From Catellatospora paridis (GTDB lineage Bacteria; Actinomycetota; Actinomycetes; Mycobacteriales; Micromonosporaceae): a DNA stretch of 64,000 nucleotides. Every line of letters starts with the position of its first letter. Positions within the stretch are counted from its first letter, which is position 1. The notes beneath the pieces were generated by a model, which saw nothing but the letters and a program-made list of their open reading frames with translations, ran no database searches and had not been told where the DNA came from. Where the stretch lies: assembly GCF_009720365.1 (NCBI RefSeq), contig NZ_ML769312.1:248001-312000 (forward strand). Direction: 5' to 3'. Below, one piece after another: positions 44,029-52,433 of the stretch. A program made the position numbers and the translations under genes.

Positions 44029-45162
44029 GTGGCAGCCCCCGGCCGCCTCGGCATGCTGGCGGCGCGGTCCCGCACCACGCTGGCCGACCGGTGGGAGCGG
44101 GTCCGCGCCGCGCTGCTGATGGCCGTGCAGGCAGGCCTGGCCGCCGGCATCGCCTGGTTCGCCGTCCACAACCTGCTGGGACAGCCGGCCCCCTTCTTCG
44201 CGCCGATCGCCGCTGTCATCGTGCTCGGCGCATCGGTCGGGCAGCGGCTGCGGCGTGCCGTCGAGCTGCTCGTCGGGGTGGCGCTGGGCATTCTCGTCGG
44301 CGACGCCGTGATCGCGGTGATCGGCAGCGGGGCATGGCAGATCGGGCTGGGCGTGTCCGCGGCCATGCTCGCCGCGGTGTTCCTGGGCGGCGGCCCCGTG
44401 GTCGTCGTGCAGGCCGCGTCCACCGGCGTGCTGATCGCCACCTTCGCCGCGCCGACCGGCCAGTTCTTCTACAGCCGGTTCTTCGACGCGCTGATCGGCG
44501 GCCTGGTCGGTGTGCTGGTCATGGCTCTGCTGCTGCCGATGAACCCGTTCACCGTCGTCCGCCGGGCGGCCCGCCCGGCCTTGAACCTCGTCGCCGACGG
44601 GCTGCGCGGCTGCGCCACCGCGCTCGCCGAGCGCGACCGGCAGGCCGCCGCCGATCTGCTCAGCCGACTGCGCGAAGGCGAGGCCGACGTGGAGCACTTC
44701 CGGGAGGCGCTGGACGCCGCGCGTGAGACGGCGGCGATGGCCCCGGCGCGGTGGCGACACCGGGCGCCGCTCACCCAGTACGTCGACGCGCGGACCCACA
44801 TCGACCGCGCGCTCGGCGACTGCCGGGGCCTGGCACGCCGAGCGGTGTCGATGCTGACCGACGCCGAGCCCGTGCCCGCCGAGCTGCCCGCGGCGATCCG
44901 CCTGCTCGCCGACGCGGTGGATTCGCTTCGCGACGAGCTGGCTGCCGGCACCGAACCGCTGCGCACCCGCGAACAGGCCAAAGCCGCGACCGGCCTGGCC
45001 GGTACGGCGTACCGGGCGGGTGTCGGCTTCTCCGGGGCAGTGGTCGTGGCGCAGATCAGGGCCACGGTCACCGACCTGCTGCGCGCGACCGGCCTGGACC
45101 AGGCGGCCGCGGAATCCGTCGTCCGGCACGCGGTCGGCGGGACGCGACCCGGTGACCGGTAG
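44029..45162 (+). CDS. FUSC-family aromatic acid exporter-like membrane protein
   Basis: This is a 377-residue protein with six hydrophobic helices in the first 190 residues (MAVQAGLAAGIAWFAVHNLLG, FFAPIAAVIVLGASVG, LLVGVALGILVGDAVIAVIG, MLAAVFLGGGPVVVVQAAS, FFDALIGGLVGVLVMALLLP). A long helical cytoplasmic part follows (about 195-377). GASVGQRLRRAVE after helix 2 is typical of the FUSC/aromatic-acid-exporter family. Full-length AaeB proteins have two such halves; this single-half form is common in actinobacteria. GTG at 44029 follows the cyclase stop by 1 bp; ATG at 44053 is the alternative. The substrate is unknown. Confidence 0.88.
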   Translation: MAAPGRLGMLAARSRTTLADRWERVRAALLMAVQAGLAAGIAWFAVHNLLGQPAPFFAPIAAVIVLGASVGQRLRRAVELLVGVALGILVGDAVIAVIGSGAWQIGLGVSAAMLAAVFLGGGPVVVVQAASTGVLIATFAAPTGQFFYSRFFDALIGGLVGVLVMALLLPMNPFTVVRRAARPALNLVADGLRGCATALAERDRQAAADLLSRLREGEADVEHFREALDAARETAAMAPARWRHRAPLTQYVDARTHIDRALGDCRGLARRAVSMLTDAEPVPAELPAAIRLLADAVDSLRDELAAGTEPLRTREQAKAATGLAGTAYRAGVGFSGAVVVAQIRATVTDLLRATGLDQAAAESVVRHAVGGTRPGDR

Positions 45163-45284
45163 GCCTGGACATTGCCGCGTTACTCAGCGGCCGTTCGACG
45201 CAGAACCTATCGAAGTGAGGATTTCGCTGTTTATGCCATGTGATGATGCATCTGGGATTAAACGGACGCGGAGATCGCCGCCGG

Positions 45285-46610
45285 ATGAATGACGGGGCGG
45301 GCATGGGTACGGAAGTCGACGTAGTCATCGTGGGCGGCGGGTTCGCCGGAGTGGCGTGCGCACAGCGCCTGGCCGGCCAGGCGGGTCTGCGGGTCGTGCT
45401 GCTCGACCGCACCGGATACCACCAGTTCCAGCCGCTGCTGTATCAGGTCGCGACCGCGGAGCTGACCTCCCAGGACATCCGCTTCGACCTCGTACGGATC
45501 TTCCGCGACAAGGCCGGTGTCGAGGTGCGCAAAGCCGACGTCACCAGCGTCGATCTGCAGGCCTTGACAGTCACCCTGGACGGTGGCGACACCCTGACCG
45601 CGCAATACCTGGTCCTGGCCGCGGGCGCCCAGCCCAACTTCTTTCACACGCCGGGGGCGAGGGAGAACGCGTTCCCGCTCTACAGCGTCGAGGACGCGCG
45701 GCAGGTGCGGGGCCGCATCCTCACCGTGTTCGAGGACGTCGCCCGCAATCCGCAGCTGGTCGACGAGGGTGCGCTCAACTTCGTGATCGTCGGCGGCGGG
45801 CCCACCGGCGTCGAGACCGCGGGCGCGCTGGCCGAGCTGATCCACGACGTGCTGCCGAGCGTCTACCCGACCGTGCCCGTGGGACACGCGCAGATCATCC
45901 TCGTGGACCTCGGCCACGCGCTGCTGTCCGGGTTCTCCGAGCAGGCCGGTGATTACGCGGCCAAGCAGCTGCACCGCCGCGGCGTGCAGCTGCGGCTGGG
46001 CACAGCGGTCAAGCAGGTCGATCCCGACTGCGTGACCCTCGCCGACGGCCAGGTGATCAAGACGCGGCTGGTGGTGTGGGGCGGCGGGGAGAAGGCCGCC
46101 GACGTCGCCGGCGCCTGCGGGCTGGCCGTCGGCCGCGGCGGGCGCATCGACGTCCAGCCCGACCTCACCGTGCCGGGCAACCCGCACGTCTACGCCCTCG
46201 GCGACATGGCGAACATTCCCTCGGGCGACGAGCCCGCCCTGCCGCAGCTCGGCAGCGTCGCCCAGCAGTCCGGCCGGTGGGCGGCCGACAACATCGTCGC
46301 CCAGATGGGCGGCAAACCGCCTCATCCGTTCCATTACCGCGACAAGGGCATCATGGCGATGATCGGCACCAAGGCCGCGGTCGCCGAGATCGGCCCGCAC
46401 CGGCACGAGCTGCACGGCAGGTTCGCGTTCGTCGCGTGGCTGGGCGTGCACATGGAGCTGCTGGGCAACATCGGCGCCGAGCTCAAGGCGTACGTCGCCT
46501 GGGCGCAGGAGTTCTACCTGCGCCCCAACCACCGCCGCGCCGAGCTGCTCGACCCCTCGCGCATCGACACCCCGCGCATCGACTGGAACGAGAAGAGCGA
46601 ATCGTCATGA
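45285..46610 (+). CDS. ndh: Type II NADH dehydrogenase (NDH-2)
   Basis: This is a 441-residue flavoprotein that passes electrons from NADH to the quinone pool without pumping protons. FAD motif [19 protein letters not shown] is near the N-terminus and NADH motif [18 protein letters not shown] in the middle; [11 protein letters not shown] and the family's [18 protein letters not shown] follow. The C-terminal amphipathic stretch ([18 protein letters not shown]...[12 protein letters not shown]) fits membrane attachment. The start is uncertain: GTG 45240, ATG 45285 and ATG 45303 are in frame. Its stop overlaps the next start (ATGA), coupling it to the glucose-6-phosphate dehydrogenase gene. A 122-bp gap precedes it, so it may have its own promoter. 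Confidence 0.94.
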   Translation: MNDGAGMGTEVDVVIVGGGFAGVACAQRLAGQAGLRVVLLDRTGYHQFQPLLYQVATAELTSQDIRFDLVRIFRDKAGVEVRKADVTSVDLQALTVTLDGGDTLTAQYLVLAAGAQPNFFHTPGARENAFPLYSVEDARQVRGRILTVFEDVARNPQLVDEGALNFVIVGGGPTGVETAGALAELIHDVLPSVYPTVPVGHAQIILVDLGHALLSGFSEQAGDYAAKQLHRRGVQLRLGTAVKQVDPDCVTLADGQVIKTRLVVWGGGEKAADVAGACGLAVGRGGRIDVQPDLTVPGNPHVYALGDMANIPSGDEPALPQLGSVAQQSGRWAADNIVAQMGGKPPHPFHYRDKGIMAMIGTKAAVAEIGPHRHELHGRFAFVAWLGVHMELLGNIGAELKAYVAWAQEFYLRPNHRRAELLDPSRIDTPRIDWNEKSESS

Positions 46611-48016
46611 CCACAGCAGACACGCCCGCGACCGGGGCCGCCGACGTCTTCGTCATCTTCGGCATCAGCGGCGACCTGGCCAAGGTGATGACCTTCCACT
46701 CGCTGTACCGGCTGGAGGCCCGCGGGCTGCTGAACTGTCCGATCATCGGCGTGGCGGTCGACCCGTGGACCGCCTACGACCTGCGCGAACATGCCCGGTC
46801 GGCGATCGTGGACACGGGCGAGAAACTTGACGACGACGTGTTCGACCGCCTGCTCGGGCGCATGTCCTACCTCGGCGGAGACTTCGCCGACCCGGACACC
46901 TACGCCCGGGTCGAGGCCGCGATCGGCGACGCGCGCACGCCGGTCTACTACCTGGAGACCCCGCCGTCGCTGTTCGGCATGGTCATCAAGGGTCTGGCCA
47001 AGACGAAACTGATCCGCGGCGGCCGGGTCGTGGTGGAGAAACCGTTCGGCCACGACCTGGCCTCGGCGCGGGCCCTGGCCGACGAGCTGCACGCCTACGT
47101 CGACGAGGCGCAGCTGTACCGCATCGACCACTTCCTGGGCAAGATGGGCCTGGAGGAGCTGGTCTTCCTGCGGTTCGCCAACACGTTCCTGGAACCGGTG
47201 TGGAACCGCAACTACGTCGAGTCCGTGCAGATCACGATGGCCGAGAACTTCGGCGTCGAGGACCGCGGCCACTTCTACGACCCCGTCGGCGCGCTGCGCG
47301 ACGTCGTCGTCAACCACCTGATGCAGCTGCTGTCGGCCGGCGCGATGGAGGCCCCGGCCGGCCCCGACCCGGCGACGATCAAGAACGCGCAGGTGGCGCT
47401 GTGGAAGGCGGTCGGCACCGCCGACCCGGCCCGGTACGTGCGCGGCCAGTACGACGGCTACCGCACCATCGACGGCGTCGCCGCGGACTCGACCACCGAG
47501 ACCTACGCCGCACTGCGCCTGGACATCGACAACTGGCGCTGGTCGGGGGTGCCCTTCTTCATCCGCACGGGCAAGTGCCTGCCGATGACGCAGACCGAGT
47601 TCCGGCTGGTGTTCAAGAAGCCGCCGAAGCTGGGTCTGCAGCTGCCCTTCGATCGCGCCCCCGAAGCCGACCAGATCGTCGTCAGACTCGACCCGGCCAT
47701 CGGCATCCGGTTCCGGTTCGAGGCCCGGCGCGCCGGCACCAAGGGGCCGCAGACCGTCGCCGCCGACGTGGACTTCGCCCATGCGGGCGGCGAGGGTGCC
47801 ACGCCGTACGAGGTGCTGCTGGACGCCGCGCTGCGCGGCGACAGCACCCGGTTCACCCGCCAGGACGGCGTCGAGGAGACCTGGCGGATCATGCAGCCGC
47901 TGCTGGACGAGCCACCGCCGGTCCAGCCGTACGAGAAGGGCACGATGGGTCCCGCGGCAGCCGACCAGCTCGTCGCCGACCACGGCGGCTGGCAGCAGCC
48001 CTGGACCGAGTCATGA
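46607..48016 (+). CDS. zwf: Glucose-6-phosphate dehydrogenase, divergent type
   Basis: This is a 469-residue enzyme that oxidises glucose-6-phosphate to 6-phosphogluconolactone, making NADPH or [17 protein letters not shown] is the nucleotide-binding motif, [14 protein letters not shown] the second, and [43 protein letters not shown] the active site with the catalytic His-containing RIDHFLGK. The usual KRK after GDLA is replaced by KVM, and GKET by GKMG, so it belongs to a divergent branch often kept as a second copy. No 6-phosphogluconolactonase or 6-phosphogluconate dehydrogenase gene is nearby. The ATG at 46607 overlaps the NDH-2 stop by 4 bp. Confidence 0.94.
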   Translation: MTTADTPATGAADVFVIFGISGDLAKVMTFHSLYRLEARGLLNCPIIGVAVDPWTAYDLREHARSAIVDTGEKLDDDVFDRLLGRMSYLGGDFADPDTYARVEAAIGDARTPVYYLETPPSLFGMVIKGLAKTKLIRGGRVVVEKPFGHDLASARALADELHAYVDEAQLYRIDHFLGKMGLEELVFLRFANTFLEPVWNRNYVESVQITMAENFGVEDRGHFYDPVGALRDVVVNHLMQLLSAGAMEAPAGPDPATIKNAQVALWKAVGTADPARYVRGQYDGYRTIDGVAADSTTETYAALRLDIDNWRWSGVPFFIRTGKCLPMTQTEFRLVFKKPPKLGLQLPFDRAPEADQIVVRLDPAIGIRFRFEARRAGTKGPQTVAADVDFAHAGGEGATPYEVLLDAALRGDSTRFTRQDGVEETWRIMQPLLDEPPPVQPYEKGTMGPAAADQLVADHGGWQQPWTES

Positions 48017-48104
48017 CGCGGGCGGCCGTCCGCAGGGCCACGGCTCCGGCCCGTCTCACGGCCGCCGTCAGCCCGCCCACCCAGATTTCGGAGGCGTGTC
48101 AGCC

Positions 48105-49499
48105 ATGTCCAACGTAGATCTGGCCCGGATCCAGTTCGCGATGACCTCGATCTACCACTTCATCTTCGTGCCGATCACCATCGGCTTGGCGTTCCTCACC
48201 GCGATCCTGCAGACCGTCTGGCACCGCACGGGCCGTGACGAATACCTGAGGCTGACCAAGTTCTTCGGCACCCTGCTGGTGATCAACGTCGCGGTCGGGG
48301 TGGTGACCGGCCTGGTCCAGGAGTTCCAGTTCGGCATGGACTGGTCGGCATACTCGCGCATGGTCGGCGACGTGTTCGGCGCGCCGCTGGCGATGGAGGG
48401 CCTGGCCGCGTTCTTCCTGGAGTCGACCTTCCTCGGTTTGTGGATCTTCGGCTGGGGCAAGCTGTCGCGCCGGATCCATCTCACCGCCATCTGGCTCGTC
48501 GCACTGGGCGCCGCCGGATCCGCGGCGTTCATCCTGGCCGCGAACTCTTGGATGCAGCACCCCGTCGGCTACGAGATCAACGCGACCACGGGCCGCCCGC
48601 AGCTCAACAACATCTGGGCGGTGCTGACCAACCCGGTGTTCCTGTGGGCGTACGCCCACGTGCTGCTCGCCGCGCTGGTCACCGGCTGCGTCGTCATGCT
48701 CGCGGTGTCGGCCTGGCACCTGCGGCGCCGCTCGGACTCCGAGCTCTTCGCCCGCTCGGCGAAGCTCGCCCTGGTCATCCTGGCCCCCGCCATGATCTTC
48801 CAGATGTTCATCGGCAGCGAGCTCGGCGTCGTCGAGGGCAAGTACCAGCCGATGAAGATCGCGGCCGCCGAGGCGCAGTGGACCACCTGCCAGCCGTGCT
48901 CCTTCTCGATCATCCAGATCGGCGGCGGTAAGCAGGACCAGACCCCCACGAAGATCATCGAACTTCCGCACCTGCTGTCGCTGCTCGCCACCAACCACTG
49001 GAACGGCCAGGTCGTCGGACTCAACGAGCTCAACGCCCAATACCAGCAGCAGTACGGGCCCGGAGACTACGTGCCCAACGTGTTCATCCAGTACTGGTCG
49101 ATGCGGGTGATGGCGTACCTCGCCGTGGTGATCGTCCTGCTCGGGCTGTGGGGCCTGTGGTTGATGCGGCGCAAGCATCTGGAGAGATCACACCGGTTCC
49201 TGTGGCTGGCCATGTGGGCCCCGCTCCTGCTCTTCCTGATGAACACCGCCGGCTGGATGCTCACCGAGAACGGTCGCCAGCCCTGGATCGTGCAGGGCCT
49301 CATGCTGACCGAGAACGGCGTCTCACCGTCGATCAGCGCCACCACGGTCGCGATCAGCCTGACGGTGTTCTTCCTGCTCTACGCCGCGCTGACCGTCGTC
49401 TGGCTGGTGCTCATGCTGCGCTACGCCCGCAAGGCGCCGCCACCGACGGTGCCCGCCGCCGACGACGTGACCACGCCCGAGCCGACCTTCTCCTACTGA
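48105..49499 (+). CDS. cydA: Cytochrome bd oxidase subunit I
   Basis: This is a 464-residue membrane protein with about nine helices. It is the haem-bearing subunit that oxidises quinol and reduces oxygen with high affinity. The haem ligand His18 (SIYHFIF), Glu98 and Glu106 (MEGLAAFFLEST), quinol-site K251 and E256 (QPMKIAAAEAQW) and GRQPWIVQG are present. The Q-loop is of the short type and contains a CxxC pair (TCQPC, C262/C265) that could form a periplasmic disulfide. ATG at 48105 has GGAGG 10 nt upstream. It follows zwf by 88 bp and cydB follows by 7 bp. No cydDC assembly genes are in the window. Confidence 0.97.
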   Translation: MSNVDLARIQFAMTSIYHFIFVPITIGLAFLTAILQTVWHRTGRDEYLRLTKFFGTLLVINVAVGVVTGLVQEFQFGMDWSAYSRMVGDVFGAPLAMEGLAAFFLESTFLGLWIFGWGKLSRRIHLTAIWLVALGAAGSAAFILAANSWMQHPVGYEINATTGRPQLNNIWAVLTNPVFLWAYAHVLLAALVTGCVVMLAVSAWHLRRRSDSELFARSAKLALVILAPAMIFQMFIGSELGVVEGKYQPMKIAAAEAQWTTCQPCSFSIIQIGGGKQDQTPTKIIELPHLLSLLATNHWNGQVVGLNELNAQYQQQYGPGDYVPNVFIQYWSMRVMAYLAVVIVLLGLWGLWLMRRKHLERSHRFLWLAMWAPLLLFLMNTAGWMLTENGRQPWIVQGLMLTENGVSPSISATTVAISLTVFFLLYAALTVVWLVLMLRYARKAPPPTVPAADDVTTPEPTFSY

Positions 49500-49506
49500 G
49501 GCCGCC

Positions 49507-50508
49507 ATGACACTGCCCGACATCTGGTTCATCGCCGTCGCCGTGCTGTGGACCGGCTTCTTCATCCTGGAGGGCTTCGACTTCGGGGTCGGCATGCTGC
49601 ACGGGGCCGTCGGGCGCGACGACGCCGGGCGGCAGACCGCGATCGCGACCATCGGACCGCTGTGGGACGGCAACGAGGTCTGGCTCGTCGTCGCCGCCGC
49701 GGCCATGTTCGCCGCGTTCCCCGGCTGGTACGCCACCATGTTCTCCGCCCTCTACCTCGCCCTGGTGCTGGCGCTCGTCGCGCTCATCGTCCGCGGCATG
49801 TCCTTCGAATACCGAAACAAGGACGCCCACCCGCGCTGGCGGCGCACCTGGAGCACCCTCATGACCGTCGGCAGCGTGGTCGCCCCGTTCCTGCTCGGCG
49901 TCGGGCTCGGCGACCTCCTGCACGGCCTGCCGATCGGCTCCGACCAGGAGTTCGCGGGCACCTTCGCCGACCTGCTACCGCCCTACTCGCTGTTCGTCGG
50001 GCTCACCTTCGTGCTGCTGTGCGCCCTGCACGGCGCCACCTTCCTGGCCCTGAAGACCACCTCCGACCTGCGTGAACGGGCGACCCGGCTCACCCGCCGG
50101 ATCGCCCCGGTGACCGCGCTCGCCGTGCTGATCTACATCAGCTGGTCCCACGTACTGTCGGGGAAGGGCTTCTTCCCCAACGTCATCGAGATCGCCGCGG
50201 TGCTGGCCGTGCTGGCCGCCGCCTGGCTGGTCAAGGAAAACAAGGAAGGCTGGGCCTTCACCGCCACGACCTTCGCCATGGCCACCAGCGTGCTGGTCGT
50301 CTTCACCAACCTCTACCCGCGTGTCATGGTCTCCACCCTGGGCGCGGCCAACGACCTCACCCTGGCCAACACCGCCTCCGGCTCGTACGCGCTCAAGGTG
50401 ATGACCGTCGTGCTCGTCGTGCTGCTCCCGGTGGTCCTGCTCTACCAGGGCTGGACCTACCACGTGTTCCGCCGACGCCTCAGCCAGAGCGACCTCCAGG
50501 ACGAGTGA
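49507..50508 (+). CDS. cydB: Cytochrome bd oxidase subunit II
   Basis: This is a 333-residue membrane protein with eight to nine helices that stabilises CydA's haems and the oxygen channel. The start LPDIWFIAVAVLWTGFFILEGFDFGVGML is diagnostic, as is TIGPLWDGNEVWLVVAAAAMFAAFPGWYA. It begins 7 bp after the cydA stop, whose TGAGG supplies part of the ribosome site, so the subunits are made together. Bd oxidase supports respiration at low oxygen and under respiratory-inhibitor or peroxide stress. I see no obvious hairpin in the 86 bp after the gene. Confidence 0.97.
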   Translation: MTLPDIWFIAVAVLWTGFFILEGFDFGVGMLHGAVGRDDAGRQTAIATIGPLWDGNEVWLVVAAAAMFAAFPGWYATMFSALYLALVLALVALIVRGMSFEYRNKDAHPRWRRTWSTLMTVGSVVAPFLLGVGLGDLLHGLPIGSDQEFAGTFADLLPPYSLFVGLTFVLLCALHGATFLALKTTSDLRERATRLTRRIAPVTALAVLIYISWSHVLSGKGFFPNVIEIAAVLAVLAAAWLVKENKEGWAFTATTFAMATSVLVVFTNLYPRVMVSTLGAANDLTLANTASGSYALKVMTVVLVVLLPVVLLYQGWTYHVFRRRLSQSDLQDE

Positions 50509-50594
50509 GGCGATCGATCAGGCCGGGTCTCCGGGATCGAGACCGGTGACATCGCCGATGCGGCCACCAGCGGATCCGGCCAGGATGTCGGTGT

Positions 50595-51965
50595 ATGAGG
50601 CATCCTCGCGCGTACTACGCGGCCGTCGCCGCGGCTGTGATCGTGACGCTCGTCCTGGGCGTCCCCGCGACCGCCGACCAGCGGTCACCTGCCCCGTCCC
50701 CGGCGGTCTCCGGGCCGATCCCGGGCGCTGTGCCCGGCGACCGGCTCGCGGCGGCCGTCGAGGACACCTACCCGTTCTTCTCCACACCCGACGACCTGGC
50801 CGCGAAAGGCTACGTCGAGCGGGAGTTCTACCTGTCCGGGGTCGCCGACGGCTGGGACCTGCAGGGGGTGCAGGTCGCCACCGACGTGCCGTACCGGACC
50901 CGGGTAGTGGTCCGGCGTCCGGCCCGCGGCCACGGGTTCAACGGCACCGCGCTGGTCGAATGGCAGAACGTGACCGCGGGCTACGACCTGGACGCGCTGT
51001 GGAACGGCGAGGCGATGATGCGCGCCGGGTACGCCTGGATCGGTGTCTCCGCCCAGCGCGTGGGCGTCGACCAGCTACGCGGCTGGAGCCCCGCCCGGTA
51101 CGGCGCCCTCGACGTCACCGGCGGCGGCCGCTACCTCGCGGACGAGCTGTCCTACGACATCTTCGCCCAGGCCGCGAAGGCCCTCGGGACGCGTGGATCG
51201 GGCTCGCCGCTGGGCGGGCTGGACGTCCGCACGGTCCTGGCCATCGGCGCATCGCAGTCCGCCGCCCGGATGACCGTCTACTACCAGAGCATCCTGCCCC
51301 AGGTCGAGCCGGTGTTCGACGGGTATGCGTTCATCGTCGGCAACGCGCCCACCCGGGTCGGCCCGGAGCCGGTGTTCCAGGTCTTGTCGGAGACCGACGT
51401 GCGCACCCCCGTCCGGCCGTCACCGGACACCGGACAGTTCCGCCGCTGGGAGGTCGCCGGAGGCGCGCACTCCGGCTGGCACGGCCAGCAGTACCGGGCC
51501 CCGATCTCGGTGCGCGACCTCGGCGCGGCGCCGGTCTACGACTGCGCCCAGCCGCCGTTCAGCCGCGTCCCGGTCAACCACGCCACCACGGCGGCCTACG
51601 ACCATCTGGTGCGGTGGGTCCGCAAGGGCGTCGCGCCGCCGACCGCCCCGCCGCTGGTCTTCAACGCCGACGGCACCAAGGCGCGCGACAGCCTCGGCCT
51701 GGCGCTCGGCGGCATCCGGTATTCGCAGGTCACCGTGCCGACCGCGCGGAACACCGGGGACAACGCCGGGCAGTCGTTCTGCTTCCTGTTCGGCAGCCAC
51801 CAGCCGTTCGACGAGGCCACGCTCGACCAGCTGTACCCCCACCGGGGCGGCTACCTGGCCCGGGTCGTCCGGGCCGACCTCGGCAACGTCCACGCCGGAT
51901 ACCTGCTGCCGGCGGACGCACGTGGCAACCTCCGTGAAGCGCTCGCCTCCGGCGTGGGCGGCTGA
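50595..51965 (+). CDS. Secreted alpha/beta hydrolase-domain protein
   Basis: This is a 456-residue exported protein with a signal peptide (about 1-28, GVPATADQ). It matches the alpha/beta-hydrolase-domain family found in large secreted proteins of actinobacteria and proteobacteria. YVEREFYLSGVADGW and TRVVVRRP are at the start, NGTALVEWQNVTAGYDLDALW and GYAWIGVSAQRVGVD in the centre, and the nucleophile elbow is GASQSAARM. A His in VAGGAHSGWH could complete the triad. The substrate is unknown, perhaps an ester. ATG at 50595 fits the signal peptide. A strong hairpin closes the gene, whose loop region abuts the convergent DUF488 gene. Confidence 0.88.
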   Translation: MRHPRAYYAAVAAAVIVTLVLGVPATADQRSPAPSPAVSGPIPGAVPGDRLAAAVEDTYPFFSTPDDLAAKGYVEREFYLSGVADGWDLQGVQVATDVPYRTRVVVRRPARGHGFNGTALVEWQNVTAGYDLDALWNGEAMMRAGYAWIGVSAQRVGVDQLRGWSPARYGALDVTGGGRYLADELSYDIFAQAAKALGTRGSGSPLGGLDVRTVLAIGASQSAARMTVYYQSILPQVEPVFDGYAFIVGNAPTRVGPEPVFQVLSETDVRTPVRPSPDTGQFRRWEVAGGAHSGWHGQQYRAPISVRDLGAAPVYDCAQPPFSRVPVNHATTAAYDHLVRWVRKGVAPPTAPPLVFNADGTKARDSLGLALGGIRYSQVTVPTARNTGDNAGQSFCFLFGSHQPFDEATLDQLYPHRGGYLARVVRADLGNVHAGYLLPADARGNLREALASGVGG

Positions 51966-51984
51966 GGCAAGTCTGCACGCGGCG

Positions 51985-52015
51985 CTGACGCGGCACGGAT
52001 TCCGTGTCGCGTCAG
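51985..52015 (+). terminator. Rho-independent-like terminator
   Basis: CTGACGCGGCACGG pairs with CCGTGTCGCGTCAG (14 bp, one G-T mismatch) over a 3-nt loop, followed by TCCTTT. It lies 20 bp after the hydrolase stop and overlaps the end of the convergent DUF488 gene. Confidence 0.75.
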
Positions 52016-52398
52016 TCCTTTGCGGTCAGGTGCCGGGCGAGCACATCGACGTGGCTGCCGGGGAGCTCCTTCACCGCGGTCAGCAGGGTCACCGGGCCAC
52101 GGTGCAGGGCCTGGCGGAGCTCGGCCAGCGCCTGCTGCGCGGCGGGATCGTCCAGCTCGGCGTCGTAGCGGGCCACGAACTCCTCGTGGCGCGCGTCGGG
52201 AGCTTCGTGGTACCAGCGGCGCAGCTCGTTGGACGGGGTGAGGTCCTTGGGCCATGACGCGATCTCGGCCCGCTCCTTGGCCAGGCCGCGCGGCCACAGC
52301 CGGTCCACCAGCACCCGCAGGCCGTCTTCGGGCGAGGGCGGGTCGTACACCCGGCGCATCCGCAGGTTCGCGGCGTCGGCAGCGCGTCTTGTCGGCAT
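52012..52398 (-). CDS. DUF488 family protein
   Basis: This is a 128-residue protein of the DUF488 family (YeaO-like): RVYDPPSPEDGLRVLVDRLWPRG at the N-terminus and LRRWYHEAPDARHEEFVARYDAELDDP in the middle, ending VTLLTAVKELPGSHVDVLARHL. The function is unknown; a role in uncharacterised enzymatic or stress processes has been suggested for the family. ATG at 52398 was used; a shorter start at the Met before RRVYDPP is also possible, and the frame runs open further upstream without a better start. The gene overlaps the hairpin of its convergent neighbour by 4 bp. Confidence 0.9.
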   Translation of the reverse strand: MPTRRAADAANLRMRRVYDPPSPEDGLRVLVDRLWPRGLAKERAEIASWPKDLTPSNELRRWYHEAPDARHEEFVARYDAELDDPAAQQALAELRQALHRGPVTLLTAVKELPGSHVDVLARHLTAKD

Positions 52399-52433
52399 AC
52401 GCCCATTGTCGGGCAGTTCGGCCCCGCGATGCG

